Below, one piece after another: positions 8,371 through 17,623 of a stretch of DNA of 64,000 nucleotides. The DNA lies in contig NZ_KI911318.1 of the NCBI RefSeq assembly GCF_000513855.1, forward strand, positions 993,327-1,057,326, read 5' to 3'. The notes beneath the pieces are model-generated. The model made no database searches. It had not been told where the DNA came from and worked only from the letters and a program-made list of their open reading frames with translations. The position numbers and the translations under genes were made by a program. This DNA comes from Desulfurococcus amylolyticus Z-533 (GTDB lineage Archaea; Thermoproteota; Thermoprotei_A; Sulfolobales; Desulfurococcaceae). Position 1 is the first letter of the stretch. Each line of letters opens with the position of its first letter.

Positions 8371-8688
8371 ATGAACGTGAGATATCTTCTAACACTAAGG
8401 GTTATACCCATAGGAACCTGTTCTACGAGTCTTAGTAGCTATGTGGCTGAAGTGGAGAAAGTGTTATCGTCCCTTGGATTAAAGCATGTCTTGACGGCTT
8501 CAGCAACGATAATAGAGCTCAGCGATCTAGGCGAGGTCTCCAAGATACTGGAGTCGGTGGTGGATGAACTGGTTGCCCGAGGCGTTAAACGAGTCTCAAT
8601 AGATTTATCAATAGACTACAGGGTGGATAAGGAGTTATCGATAGAGGGCAAGGTTAGACCTGTTAAGGAGAAGCTGGGAAAGGGTTAA
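8371..8688 (+). CDS. MTH1187/UPF0045-family thiamine-binding-type protein
   Basis: 105 residues of the small ferredoxin-like family also called DUF77/YkoF-like; MTH1187 relatives bind thiamine-like ligands and form tetramers. Features seen: LRVIPIGTCSTSLSSYVAEVEKV at the N-terminus, ASATIIELSDLGEVSKILES, and the late VKRVSIDLSIDYRVDK strand. ATG 8371 directly follows GGGG with no room for a classic ribosome site; GTG 8377 is the alternative. The gene is wedged between an R1 element and a tnpB remnant, so its original promoter may be lost or supplied by the element. Confidence 0.88.
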   Translation: MNVRYLLTLRVIPIGTCSTSLSSYVAEVEKVLSSLGLKHVLTASATIIELSDLGEVSKILESVVDELVARGVKRVSIDLSIDYRVDKELSIEGKVRPVKEKLGKG

Positions 8689-8723
8689 GCCGGAGAGACC
8701 AGTGTTACAACCGAAAGCCTCGT

Positions 8724-9412
8724 CCTTTAGGGCTGGAATAGAGGTTTTAAGCTTTTTTCCTTAGAGATATTTTGGTGTCCCGGCCGTGGGCGGTGAGGGA
8801 GTGCTAACCCTAACGGTTGGGATGAGGGTTAGAGGGCAAAACTACATCTATCTCTAGAGCCCATAAATTACTCTATGAAACCTTGAGGAAATACTTCGAC
8901 CTGCCTTCTAGAATCGCCCAGGACTGCTATAGAGAGGCAATTATGATTACTGATTGTTAGAGCAGCTAAGAATCATTTATATGGAGTAGCTAGAGAGGAT
9001 CTGAATAGTCTAGTAGAGTCTCTGAGAGAACCCCCGAAGAGCCATAGGAAGAAACTAATACTGTTATCCTATAGAAAGCTTGTGTACTGGATCGATTGGC
9101 AGTCGGAAAAACATGGTGTGCTAGTAGTAGCTGTCGATCCGAGAGGGACGTAAACCACGTGCCCGAAGTGTGGAGCAAAACTGAGAGAGAAAATGGTTAT
9201 AGAAAATTTAAGTGTCCTAAGTGCGGATTTGAGGGAGACAGAGACCGCATAGTGATTCTAGACATTGAGAGAAGAACACTAGCTAAGCTCCAGATGGGGG
9301 ATCTCTGGCCCCATCGACTGCCCTCCAGATAAAAGATACATCCCCGAATAGATGGAGGGAACCAGTGAACCCCCTAAAGGGAACCCTCGCCCTTTGGAGT
9401 GGGGGAGGTCAG
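8724..9412 (+). pseudogene. tnpB: Decayed IS200/IS605-family tnpB element
   Basis: Broken transposon-associated nuclease gene. The left boundary carries CGTCCTTTAGGGCTGG, typical of archaeal tnpB element ends. Translated pieces in changing frames include LPSRIAQDCYREAI (N-terminal part), LSYRKLVYWIDWQSEKHG, a premature TAA right after VDPRGT, and the zinc-finger/RuvC-III end TTCPKCGAKL...KCGFEGDRDRIVILDIERR. Most of the catalytic middle is deleted. The 3' part from about 9288 (CTCCAGATGGGGGATCTCTG) to 9412 is the element's right end; TnpB guide RNA normally maps there. Matching orphan right ends occur at 20230-20335 and 57878-57945. The protein cannot be functional. Confidence 0.85.
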
Positions 9413-10176
9413 TCCCCGTCCTTCTCCAGGCATTTTTTCAAGTGCTCTGCCAGCTCTAAGTCATCCTTTAACATATAGTCAAGGTATGATGCGATATAAG
9501 TATATAGATCCGTGAGCAACTTGACAAACTGAGATGCATGAGTAGTGGAGGCCAGTTTATCCATAAGCATCTTGAACTCTAAGTGTCTCTTTACATGGGA
9601 CTCCTTCTTTCTTTTATCATACATACATTTATCCTGGAGTTCCTCCTCGAGTTCGAAATGTGCGATGGAGGCGTTGTATGCTTCTCTGAAGGCTTCCTGT
9701 ATCTTGCCTAATTCCCCATCTAGTATATACTTGATCACCATATTGAACTTCTCAAACATATTCCTGTGTGCAGTGTCAAGAGGTTCTACTCCCATATTGT
9801 ATTTCTCAGCCCACCTCACAAACGGCGATTTAACCCTGTACATATCTAGTTTCCTCACATTGCTGGAGTATAGGAGGCCTTTAATAAGCTCTGGGTTAAC
9901 AGGGATTTCTCCTCCATCTGGGCGATGGCACTCAGCGTTAAGAATCCTATCGCCGCTCATGAGAAGCATGCATGAAGTGCCTTCCTGATTAGTGATGTAG
10001 GTCATATAATATTCATTCTCAGATGCATACCTGCCTACAACCTCTAGTAATATTTTCCCTCCTCCTTCCAGCATTACTGACTCGATAATCTCTACCTCTA
10101 ATATGTTCAATAGTTTACTCAGCGGTATCAGCTTCTGTAGGTTCTCTATGTCTTCTCTTATAACTATACTCTTCAT
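9409..10176 (-). CDS. Protein with C-terminal hemerythrin-like domain
   Basis: 255 residues from ATG 10176 behind AAGGTGA. Residues 1-120 form a domain I do not recognise. Residues about 130-250 are a four-helix hemerythrin-like domain with His137 (LDTAHRNMF), His173 and Glu177 (HFELEE), and the pair His194/His198 (HVKRH). The last helix, where the family has a His and Asp about five residues apart, reads YMLKDDLELAEH, so one iron ligand is substituted or shifted. It may bind a di-iron site for oxygen or NO sensing or have lost it. The gene's end touches the tnpB remnant. Confidence 0.78.
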   Translation of the reverse strand: MKSIVIREDIENLQKLIPLSKLLNILEVEIIESVMLEGGGKILLEVVGRYASENEYYMTYITNQEGTSCMLLMSGDRILNAECHRPDGGEIPVNPELIKGLLYSSNVRKLDMYRVKSPFVRWAEKYNMGVEPLDTAHRNMFEKFNMVIKYILDGELGKIQEAFREAYNASIAHFELEEELQDKCMYDKRKKESHVKRHLEFKMLMDKLASTTHASQFVKLLTDLYTYIASYLDYMLKDDLELAEHLKKCLEKDGD

Positions 10177-10244
10177 TAATGGTCACCTTGATCATCATTT
10201 ACAACTATCTAGCTATTATTTATTTCCTTGGAAATAAGTATATG

Positions 10245-10485
10245 TTATTTTTCCCGGATTTTGATAGGCCACGGGATGCTGTTTTCCTCAGCAACACGTA
10301 ATTTCCTATAGGATGCTGTGAAAGCCAGTATTGCTGGGTACACTGTGAGAGAGACCAGTACAGGGGTTAACCGTATACTCCATGGAGTATAGTTTAACAC
10401 GAGTCCTATTAATGGAACTAGTGCTAGTGATAAACCCCAATACTTAATGCGAGCCTCTCTAAGGATGAATATGCCCAGCCCCTTC
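10245..10485 (-). pseudogene. C-terminal fragment of a membrane protein
   Basis: An open stretch of about 80 codons on the minus strand has strong coding character (FILREARIKYWGLSLALVPL, TPVLVSLTVYPAILAF, then ENSIPWPIKIREK and stop) and contains two hydrophobic spans. It has no start: a TAG lies upstream in frame and the similarity breaks where an oppositely oriented fragment begins. It is a relic of an integral membrane protein of unknown function, cut by a rearrangement. Confidence 0.55.
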
Positions 10486-10490
10486 TAGGT

Positions 10491-10947
10491 AAGGCGCTCG
10501 ACGCCTTATCAGTGTATAATATAGGTATTTCTTCAGGCAGTAACATAGGCATGGGGTATGTTGAAGTAATTGAGTCGCCGAGTAGGTTCCATTGATGGCA
10601 GATCTGCCTAATTAATCAAGGCTATAATATTGAAAAATGGTGGAGCAAGGTAAGGAATACAACTATCGTGTACGCTGTGATATCGAAGGACTCTATTAGG
10701 CTCCTCCTGGCTTACAGCGTATACATGTATCCAACGAGCATGGGAAACCTATATGTCAGGATCTCGCTTTTCACCCCTGCAGATGGAGACCTAGAGGATA
10801 AGGCTTACTGGTTAAACACTATCTTAAATAACGCCAACATATCCAGTGGCACGCGTGAGATATCACAAGACTCGATCATGTGGAGCCTCTACCTCGACAT
10901 AGCATTAATGCTCCCACCCTTCATAGCAGGAGTAGTGAATGCCCGTG
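10491..10947 (+). pseudogene. Interrupted surface/membrane protein fragment
   Basis: Plus-strand codons read KALDALSVYNIGISSGSNIG, then ESPSRFH and a TGA at about 10593, then resume in the same frame through WWSKVRNTTIVYAVISKDSI and NLYVRISLFTPADGDLEDKA to IALMLPPFIAGVVNA. There the frame runs into an R2 element at 10948. The 114-codon open part from 10668 is therefore the remains of a larger gene with an in-frame stop, no start and an end lost to the repeat. Function unknown; it may have come from the same region as the oppositely oriented fragment to its left. Confidence 0.5.
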
Positions 10948-11170
10948 CCTCGGTATGCTGTTTCTGCTTTCATATAGGTTTACTATTGAATTCTTTTATT
11001 GAAGTAATGTAATCGCATGCATAAACCTATTCATAAAGTACTCAAGATGTGGGGTGCCCAGGGTCACCCTGAACGCCATCAAGCCATATACAAGCCCAAA
11101 CAGGATACAGGGGAACAAAAACGAGGGGATGAAACCAATTTATATAAACCTATATAAGACCTAAACCCCC
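10948..11170 (+). repeat. R2 element copy i
   Basis: About 220 bases, closely related to 40158-40386 and, in its right part, to 51500-51656. It begins CCTCGGTATGCTGTTTCTG and ends TATAAGACCTAAACCCC. The head read on the opposite strand (TAAACCTATATGAAAG) resembles the tail TAAACCTATATAAGACC, so the ends are imperfect inverted repeats. It has no intact frame. The interior lacks most of the tnpB-like coding sequence seen in the 51.5 kb copy, as expected for a non-autonomous deletion derivative. Confidence 0.7.
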
Positions 11171-11208
11171 ATTATTTCAGCCTCTTTTAGTGATTCCAGC
11201 TATTCCGA

Positions 11209-11234
11209 CCCCCTTCCAGCCCTAAAGGACTCAG
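11209..11234 (-). repeat. Fragment resembling a tnpB-element left end
   Basis: CTTCCAGCCCTAAAGGAC is the reverse complement of the left boundary of the tnpB remnant at 8727. Nothing else of the element is attached. The rest of the gap between 11171 and the MFS gene end at 11359 shows no gene or clear structure. Confidence 0.45.
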
Positions 11235-11358
11235 GGGTATGTGTTTTGACACCATGTTGAACACTCTTTACTGTGTTTGAAGCACTTCAGTAATCCTCTG
11301 GCCACTCTCTTGTGATCTACGTGTGTTCTACATGCTGGCCCCTGAGCGATATACTTAG

Positions 11359-12723
11359 CTAGTTGTAGACACGGTCTTTTTCATAGGTTATCTTGATCGT
11401 AATCCATATTAACAATGATATTATCCACAATAACACTATGGTTGTAGCTGAGTACATGTAAGCGTTTCTCACTGGCGCCATTTCACTCATACATGAATTG
11501 ATGTACCTCATAGATTCTGGGTCATAAAGTGTTATCAGTCTAGGCAGGTCGCTTGCTCTGATATCGGGTGGCATGTAGATGTATGCCAGTGTAGGATATA
11601 GCAGTGGCCCTATAGCCCAGCCAAGTGTGTTGAGTATGTTGTATACTGAGAACACTGTACCGCGGTGCTCAGCCCTGACTACATCGCTTAAGACAACTGT
11701 TATATTAGGATAAGCTATAGTCGTGAACATCATTCCAAAAGCTGCTAGGAGCAGTGGCTGTATCACTATAGACCATTCAACATTACCACATGGATACGGG
11801 TATATTATCATGGAGAGCATCACTGGTAGGCCTATCCCTATGCCTAGTATAGAGATGAAGACTCTGCCTGCTGGACCCTTCTTCCTAGCCACCTTGTCAC
11901 TTAAGATCCCGCCTACAATGTGTCCTATGGCTATCGATACCACCGAGACTATTAATATTAGTGACGCAATGGTCTTTGACACACCCCATTTCACCATTAT
12001 GTAGTCTATCGCAAACGTGGTCAGCATCCCCCACGGGATAGTCCAGAAAACAATCATCACTAAGATAGCTATAACGCTAGGTTTTCTAAATGATGAAACA
12101 GCTTCACTTAGCTTGAACTCTATCACGGAGGTTTTCTCAGCACCCCCTATCCTAACACCTCTTGACACGGCTAGTAGCAGGAGCCCTGTGAGGAGCACCA
12201 TTGCACCGAGAACACCGTAAGTAGTCTGCCACGGCTTCACAGCAAGGTAGAACACATATGCTCCTATAAAGCCGAGGACACTGGATGCATAGTATGCAGC
12301 ATAGCCGGCACCCCTCTTCTCTGGTGGCAGTACATCAGCTATGAAAGCATATACTATTGGAGCTATCCCAGTGTACCCGATCCCGAATATGATGAAGGAT
12401 GTTAGGAGCATCACATAGTTCACTGCGAAAGGTATGATGGCTAGTCCTGTAAACATGAACATTATCATTAGAGACATTGTTTTTCTTCTACCAATCGTAT
12501 CTGCCAGAATACCCCAGAGAATAGATAGCACTGTTCCAATAATCTGTGGAATACTCTTTAAATACCCTATATAGGCCTCTTTTTCATAGCTTTCAACCCC
12601 GGGTATGATGGGGCTGTTCTTCAATACGTCGACAATGAATGCTAGTAGATAGCCCGCCGAGAAGTAGAGTAGCACCAGAATTGCTAGGGCTAGAATTACT
12701 AATCCTGTTCTCCCCTGACTCAT
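11359..12723 (-). CDS. Major facilitator superfamily transporter
   Basis: About 454 residues with 12 predicted membrane helices. The loop 2-3 signature appears as GILADTIGRRKTMSL and the loop 8-9 counterpart as GGILSDKVARKKGPAG. A long external loop before the last helix contains two cysteines. ATG 12723 is preferred because it is behind GAGGTG and overlaps the upstream hydrolase stop (ATGA). The frame could start three codons earlier. Coupling with the hydrolase suggests uptake or export of that enzyme's substrate or product, perhaps an ester or acyl compound; the actual substrate is unknown. Confidence 0.9.
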   Translation of the reverse strand: MSQGRTGLVILALAILVLLYFSAGYLLAFIVDVLKNSPIIPGVESYEKEAYIGYLKSIPQIIGTVLSILWGILADTIGRRKTMSLMIMFMFTGLAIIPFAVNYVMLLTSFIIFGIGYTGIAPIVYAFIADVLPPEKRGAGYAAYYASSVLGFIGAYVFYLAVKPWQTTYGVLGAMVLLTGLLLLAVSRGVRIGGAEKTSVIEFKLSEAVSSFRKPSVIAILVMIVFWTIPWGMLTTFAIDYIMVKWGVSKTIASLILIVSVVSIAIGHIVGGILSDKVARKKGPAGRVFISILGIGIGLPVMLSMIIYPYPCGNVEWSIVIQPLLLAAFGMMFTTIAYPNITVVLSDVVRAEHRGTVFSVYNILNTLGWAIGPLLYPTLAYIYMPPDIRASDLPRLITLYDPESMRYINSCMSEMAPVRNAYMYSATTIVLLWIISLLIWITIKITYEKDRVYN

Positions 12724-13631
12724 AACCCACACCTCTCTAGGAAGCCTATAACTTTCTCACGGTATTCACCAGGATTGGTGATAATGCTCCTCACATGCAT
12801 CGAATCAGTTATCCATAACTCTACCTCGGCGCCAGCCTGCCTGGCCTCCTCAACAAACCTAGTGACCTCGCTTACGTCAACAAGATCGTCTCTCCTACCA
12901 ATTATAACCAGTATCCTGTTATCCTTCAATGTTTTCGCGTATTTGTAGAGCCTTAACTCCTCGCTTTTCACTCTTACTCTACCCTCAGTAAACTTAACTA
13001 TCAGAGGGAATACTAGGAGAAGCATGCTTCTAAGCGGCTCCTTACTCCTCTTAATCCATCTCTTCCCGCTCTCGAATACATCAATGTATGGGCTGTCGGC
13101 TATGTAGGCATCTACACCGCCATATTTAGTTGCATACATTAATACTACCGCGCCACCCATGCTATACCCTATTACACCTATTTTCCCAGCGATCTCAGGG
13201 TGACTTCTCCTAAGCCACTCTATGACATCGTTTAAGTCGTCGACCTCCCTATAGCCTAGTGTAGTGTATGCTTCCTCGCTCTCGCCATGCCCCCGTTGAT
13301 CATATACTAGGATATTATAGCCCTCATCACTGAGAAGCTTTACAACAGGCTTGATATAGGTTTCATTGTATTTGCTAGCCGTATACCCATGAAGTACTAT
13401 GATTGTGGAGGCTTTGCCACCCTTGATCAGCCACCCCTTTAACCTGGTGTTATTCCTTGTAACTACATCAATACTAGTGTATTGCAACCCTAGGTCTCCA
13501 GGATTCCATCCACCCATCTCCCTCGGGGGTCTAGCTAGTTTCACGGATGCGATGTACGCTAGTAGTATTTCGAGGAGTATAAATAGTATTATTACACCGA
13601 GCAGTATTAGAGCCCACAAGATCCCCACCAA
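12720..13631 (-). CDS. Membrane-anchored alpha/beta hydrolase
   Basis: 303 residues. Residues 1-30 are a membrane anchor, followed by an alpha/beta hydrolase with oxyanion segment VLHGYTASKYNET, YDQRGHGESE, nucleophile elbow GYSMGGA, acid GRRDDLVD and histidine in DSMHVRS, so the Ser-Asp-His triad is complete. The start is TTG 13631 or GTG 13628; no ribosome site is visible and the upstream A/T-rich stretch fits a leaderless transcript. It is co-transcribed with the MFS gene and divergent from the glycerophosphodiesterase, suggesting ester or lipid breakdown at the membrane. Confidence 0.88.
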   Translation of the reverse strand: MVGILWALILLGVIILFILLEILLAYIASVKLARPPREMGGWNPGDLGLQYTSIDVVTRNNTRLKGWLIKGGKASTIIVLHGYTASKYNETYIKPVVKLLSDEGYNILVYDQRGHGESEEAYTTLGYREVDDLNDVIEWLRRSHPEIAGKIGVIGYSMGGAVVLMYATKYGGVDAYIADSPYIDVFESGKRWIKRSKEPLRSMLLLVFPLIVKFTEGRVRVKSEELRLYKYAKTLKDNRILVIIGRRDDLVDVSEVTRFVEEARQAGAEVELWITDSMHVRSIITNPGEYREKVIGFLERCGL

Positions 13632-13709
13632 TAGATATATTTATGATCTAAATTAATTAAGTTTACGACTGAAAGCACCCTCTTCAGGGCGAGAGGAGGA
13701 GAAACGGGT

Positions 13710-14444
13710 ATGGCTTTAAAACATGTTATAATAGGTCACAGGGGATTCCCCGCTAAATATCCTGAGAACACCATTGCCGGCTTCCTCGGCGCTATACTCC
13801 ATGGTGCTCATGGAGTAGAGCTGGATGTATGGTTAACCCAGGATGAAGTACCAGTCGTGATCCATGATAGATCAACAAGGAGAGTAGCTGGAGTAGAACT
13901 AGATGTAAAGAACGCTACCATTGAAGAAATTAGAAGGCTGTATCTCGGAATGGGGCAGGGTATACCTACACTGGAAGACGTGTACAGGGCTGTTCCAGAA
14001 GGATACAGGTTATATGTTGAAGTAAAAGATATTGACGCCATCCATAAGGTGTATGAGGCAACCGTCAAGCATAAGAGGGTCAGCGATGTTGTCTTCCTCA
14101 GCTTTATCAGGGATGTACTAGTGGAGTTCAGGAAACTAGATCCCGGTTTAAGGCTTGCACTAAATGTTGCAAGCCTCGAGGAAGCCAGGGAAGCATTAAA
14201 GCTACATAGGAATATAAAACTCTACAGTGTCAACCTCCCTGTGGTAGCCCCGTTAGTCATAGGGTTCAACGTGTTCAGGGAATACGTTAGGGAGGCCAGG
14301 GAACTAGGTCTCAGGGTTGTTGTATGGGATACCGAGGAGTATAAATACGATTATTCATTATATGGGGAAATAGCTTCGTTAATTGATGAGGCCATAGTGA
14401 ATGACCCTGTTAGAATCAGAAACTACCTAGAGATAAAACCTTAA
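13710..14444 (+). CDS. Glycerophosphodiester phosphodiesterase
   Basis: 244 residues, TIM-barrel GDPD family; hydrolyses glycerophosphodiesters to sn-glycerol phosphate and an alcohol. The N-terminal catalytic box is complete: GHRGFPAKYPENTIAGF (His, Arg, Glu), VELDVWLTQDEVPVVIHD (Glu, Asp, His) and later YVEVKDID (metal-binding Glu/Lys). No signal peptide, so cytosolic. ATG 13710 is behind GAGGAGGAG. It converges on the glycerol operon, whose enzymes would consume the product. Confidence 0.93.
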   Translation: MALKHVIIGHRGFPAKYPENTIAGFLGAILHGAHGVELDVWLTQDEVPVVIHDRSTRRVAGVELDVKNATIEEIRRLYLGMGQGIPTLEDVYRAVPEGYRLYVEVKDIDAIHKVYEATVKHKRVSDVVFLSFIRDVLVEFRKLDPGLRLALNVASLEEAREALKLHRNIKLYSVNLPVVAPLVIGFNVFREYVREARELGLRVVVWDTEEYKYDYSLYGEIASLIDEAIVNDPVRIRNYLEIKP

Positions 14445-14457
14445 TCCAGGATCCCGG

Positions 14458-14832
14458 TTAATCCTTTTGTGAAATAATTCTCCTAACTCTCCTTGTGGCA
14501 ACGAGATCGGCTCCGCATATATCCTTCATTATTACATCACCTATTTCCACCGGAGCCTCCACCTCGATGTTAGCTGTTGCCTTCATAACTTTCCATATGC
14601 ACTCTTTTGGCACCGGTTTACTTGTTTTAACGGATACTGTTGGAAACTCGCCGTTTCTCACTTTTACAACCGTTATGACTATCCTCTTAGGCTGGATTGC
14701 TTCCTGCTTACCATACTCTACTCCCCTGTTGCACATAGCTCCCTCAACCTTTATGTTACCATCTCCGAGGATTGTTACTCTTAGCGTGCATCCAATGGGG
14801 CATACTATACAGGTTAACTCCCTTGTAGTCAA
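14458..14832 (-). CDS. DUF1667 family protein, G3P-dehydrogenase-associated
   Basis: 124 residues with an N-terminal CIVCPIGC cluster, a third Cys segment AMCNRGVEYG and a late ICGADLV. The spacing suggests an iron-sulfur cluster or zinc. DUF1667 proteins are regularly encoded with GlpA-type dehydrogenase and an FAD oxidoreductase, probably as an electron-transfer subunit. TTG 14832 overlaps the oxidoreductase stop (TTGA) and has GAGGTGAAG upstream. It is the last gene of the glycerol operon. Confidence 0.9.
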   Translation of the reverse strand: MTTRELTCIVCPIGCTLRVTILGDGNIKVEGAMCNRGVEYGKQEAIQPKRIVITVVKVRNGEFPTVSVKTSKPVPKECIWKVMKATANIEVEAPVEIGDVIMKDICGADLVATRRVRRIISQKD

Positions 14833-16085
14833 GCCGGCTTCACCTCCAGTGTTATCCTTCTAGTATCGACCCTGGAGAGGATTCTCCCAGGTATCCATAG
14901 TCTAAGCATCTCAGCTGGCTTTACACTAGTAAGCCTTATAAAGTACCCTATCTCAGGGATTGAGACATACACGTTTCTCTCTGGTTGTTGAACCCTGGCA
15001 TAAATAACCACGTCTCTCTCGCCGCTGATATAGTGTGGTACAACTAGCCTTATATTCCTGCCCTTCTCGACTCTAACCCAGTCTACTGATGGTACTCCAT
15101 TATTCTCTATGAATAGCTTAGCTCCTTTAGCAGCTAGTTCACCCTGCTCAACGACGTAGTCCACTAGATCGTTTATAATGAGTGCGTTACCTGCTACGAA
15201 TACACCTGGGATAGATGCTTCGAGGAGCTCGTTTACAACCGGCCCCCTAGTAGCGGGATCCATTGCAACCCCTATTTTCTCGAGTAAACCTACATTGGGT
15301 ATTAATCCAGCTGCAACCACCACAGTATCGCAGGGTATCTCGAACTCTGTTTCTTTCAACGGCTTACCGTTTTCACCGATTCTAGCCACTATGACTTTCT
15401 CTACACGGTTTCTACCCTTAACCCCTGTAACCACATGTCCTAGGTAAAGAGGTATATTAAAGTCGTAGAGGCATTGCACAATGTTTCTAGTTAACCCACC
15501 TGGATACGGGAGCATCTCCACTACAGCTTTCACCCTGGCTCCTTCCAGACTGAATCTCCTAGCCATTATGAGTCCTACATCGCCTGAGCCGATTATCACT
15601 ATTTCTCTACCTGGGAGGACACCATAGATATCCATTAAGGCCTGAGCCTCGCCAGCTGTATAGATGCCCGAGCCGGGTCTATCTCCTACTACTCCTATTT
15701 CATATAGGTGTCTCTCTCTTGCACCAGTGGCATATATTATCGTCTTTGCTACAAACCGTGTGACACCGCTTCTTCTAACCGTGTTCACTATTTTCTCATC
15801 ATGGGCTATTACATCTATTGCGTGGACATGGGTTTTAGTATATACATCTACACTGGATACACGGAGTCTATCAATCAATCTCTCAATAAACTCTGTCCCT
15901 GTTAAATCCTCCTTAAAGTAGTGTATTCCAAAGCCGGGATGTATGCATTGAAGCGGTATTCCCCCAAGTATATCCCTGTTCTCTATCAGTGCTGTCTTCA
16001 AGCCAAGGCTATCGGCTTTTATTGCTGAGGCTATCCCGGCAGGGCCTCCCCCGATGACGACTACATCGTATACAAGGGTCTCCAT
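14829..16085 (-). CDS. FAD/NAD(P)-dependent oxidoreductase of the glycerol operon (GlpB-like role)
   Basis: 418 residues of the pyridine-nucleotide-disulfide oxidoreductase class. N-terminal FAD site VVIGGGPAGIASAIKA, a single cysteine in GGIPLQCIHPGFG, a second dinucleotide fold EIVIIGSGDVGLIMARR, and the FAD-contact VPGVFVAGNALIIND. There is no CxxxxC redox pair. In this operon it likely passes electrons from G3P oxidation to a carrier. It begins one base after the dehydrogenase stop, with GAGGGGG as ribosome site. Confidence 0.9.
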   Translation of the reverse strand: METLVYDVVVIGGGPAGIASAIKADSLGLKTALIENRDILGGIPLQCIHPGFGIHYFKEDLTGTEFIERLIDRLRVSSVDVYTKTHVHAIDVIAHDEKIVNTVRRSGVTRFVAKTIIYATGARERHLYEIGVVGDRPGSGIYTAGEAQALMDIYGVLPGREIVIIGSGDVGLIMARRFSLEGARVKAVVEMLPYPGGLTRNIVQCLYDFNIPLYLGHVVTGVKGRNRVEKVIVARIGENGKPLKETEFEIPCDTVVVAAGLIPNVGLLEKIGVAMDPATRGPVVNELLEASIPGVFVAGNALIINDLVDYVVEQGELAAKGAKLFIENNGVPSVDWVRVEKGRNIRLVVPHYISGERDVVIYARVQQPERNVYVSIPEIGYFIRLTSVKPAEMLRLWIPGRILSRVDTRRITLEVKPA

Positions 16086-16086
16086 C

Positions 16087-17565
16087 CTAGGCCCCCTCTC
16101 TCAGCATCTTTTTAACATCTCCCAAACCATATCTCTCCATCTTGACTACAACTTCATGCATCTCCTTACCCTCCAACCCAGCAATAATCCCCGCTATCCT
16201 CCACCTGCAGAAGGAGCCTTGGCACCTGCCGAATCCAGCTTTAGTCCTAAACTTTACACCGTCAAGGGTTACCTGCGCTCCTATGGTCTTAATCCTCTTA
16301 ACCGCTTCAAGTATCTCCGCCTTTGATACGGTTCTACAGTAGCATACTACCTCGCCGTAATCAGGGTTTACCGATACTAGTTCGTCTATTTCCCGTAGGG
16401 ATTTACCGTGAAGCCTGGGGAATCCTCTTCTATAAGGCTTCCAGTCACTCCTGTGCTCCAGGCTCACCGCGTATGATTTAGAGATCATGTCTGCTACATA
16501 ATATGCTATTGCAGGGGCTGCTGTGAGCCCTGGGGATCTTATCCCTGCAACATTGATGAAGCCCCATGGCTCCTCGTATACTTTAATCAGCCATTCACCA
16601 TGTGGGGGCTCAGGTCTTACACCAGCAAATGTCCTCGTGATAAGTGATCTAGGAGGTAGCTCTCTCAGTAGTTTACCTGCTTCCCTGAGTAAATACTCGA
16701 TGCCTTCAAGTGTTGTTGAGGTATCCTCTTTCAACTCGTATGGCATGTCCACTGCCGTAGGACCTATGAGTAAGTCTCCCCCGGTTGTCGTGATAGCGTA
16801 AACTCCTTTGGTTAAACTTGTAGGTGTTGTATGCAGAAGCCTTAAGGGTTTAACACTGGTATCCTCATCAAATACTATATATTCCCCTTTCCTAGGCCTT
16901 ATCACGAAGTCCTCTTCGACACCAGCGCTGTGGGAAATCTCGTCGGCATGAACACCCGCAGCATTAATCACTATGTCGGCCTGAATAAACCCTCCACTTG
17001 TTTCAACTCCTTCAACAGCTTTGTCTTTAATTCTGACTGATTTAACCAGTGTATTCACGAGTATTCTCCCACCATTTTCAACAAGGTTCTCGGCTAGCGC
17101 GGCAACAGCTTCAAAAGGTGATATATTACCAGCTGTGGGTGCATATACTGCCCCCACGGCCATCGGGCTTATAGCTGGTTCAAGTCTCCTTAATTCATCT
17201 CCATATACCGCCCTAACCCCTGGCACATTGTTTCTTCTGGCTGTGTCAATATATCTCAGCGCTTCCTTCTCTTCCTCGCTGTTAGTGAAGACCATTAGTT
17301 CACCAGGCCACTTTGCCGGTATATCCAGCTCCTTAACCCATTGACGCCAGAGCTTGTTACCTTCCACGCAGAGTCTCGCTCTAAGAGGGTGTAACTCGGG
17401 GTCTTCCTCGTGTCCCGGGTGAATTATAGATGTATTAGCCTTAGAGGCCCCCCAGCCTACATCGGGCTCTTTCTCAACAACAACTATATCTAGTCCCTTA
17501 TACATGCTGAGGACTCTTGCGATGGATAACCCTACTACACCGGCTCCAATGATAACTATCCTCAT
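16087..17565 (-). CDS. FAD-dependent glycerol-3-phosphate dehydrogenase with [2Fe-2S] BFD domain (GlpA type)
   Basis: Oxidises sn-glycerol 3-phosphate to dihydroxyacetone phosphate. 492 residues: N-terminal Rossmann motif VIIGAGVVGLSIARVL, a DAO-type body (VVEKEPDVGWGASKANTSII, GGFIQADIVINAAGVHAD), and a C-terminal BFD-like domain with cysteines in VVCYCRT and CQGSFC, four ligands for a 2Fe-2S cluster. The family splits between bacterial GlpA and archaeal homologues; this matches the latter in length. ATG 17565 lies behind GGGAGG, 58 bases after glycerol kinase. Confidence 0.92.
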   Translation of the reverse strand: MRIVIIGAGVVGLSIARVLSMYKGLDIVVVEKEPDVGWGASKANTSIIHPGHEEDPELHPLRARLCVEGNKLWRQWVKELDIPAKWPGELMVFTNSEEEKEALRYIDTARRNNVPGVRAVYGDELRRLEPAISPMAVGAVYAPTAGNISPFEAVAALAENLVENGGRILVNTLVKSVRIKDKAVEGVETSGGFIQADIVINAAGVHADEISHSAGVEEDFVIRPRKGEYIVFDEDTSVKPLRLLHTTPTSLTKGVYAITTTGGDLLIGPTAVDMPYELKEDTSTTLEGIEYLLREAGKLLRELPPRSLITRTFAGVRPEPPHGEWLIKVYEEPWGFINVAGIRSPGLTAAPAIAYYVADMISKSYAVSLEHRSDWKPYRRGFPRLHGKSLREIDELVSVNPDYGEVVCYCRTVSKAEILEAVKRIKTIGAQVTLDGVKFRTKAGFGRCQGSFCRWRIAGIIAGLEGKEMHEVVVKMERYGLGDVKKMLREGA

Positions 17566-17623
17566 TCATGAATCCTCCCGTAATCTATGATCAGTCTATA
17601 ATCAGGCAAGGGATTAAACGTCT

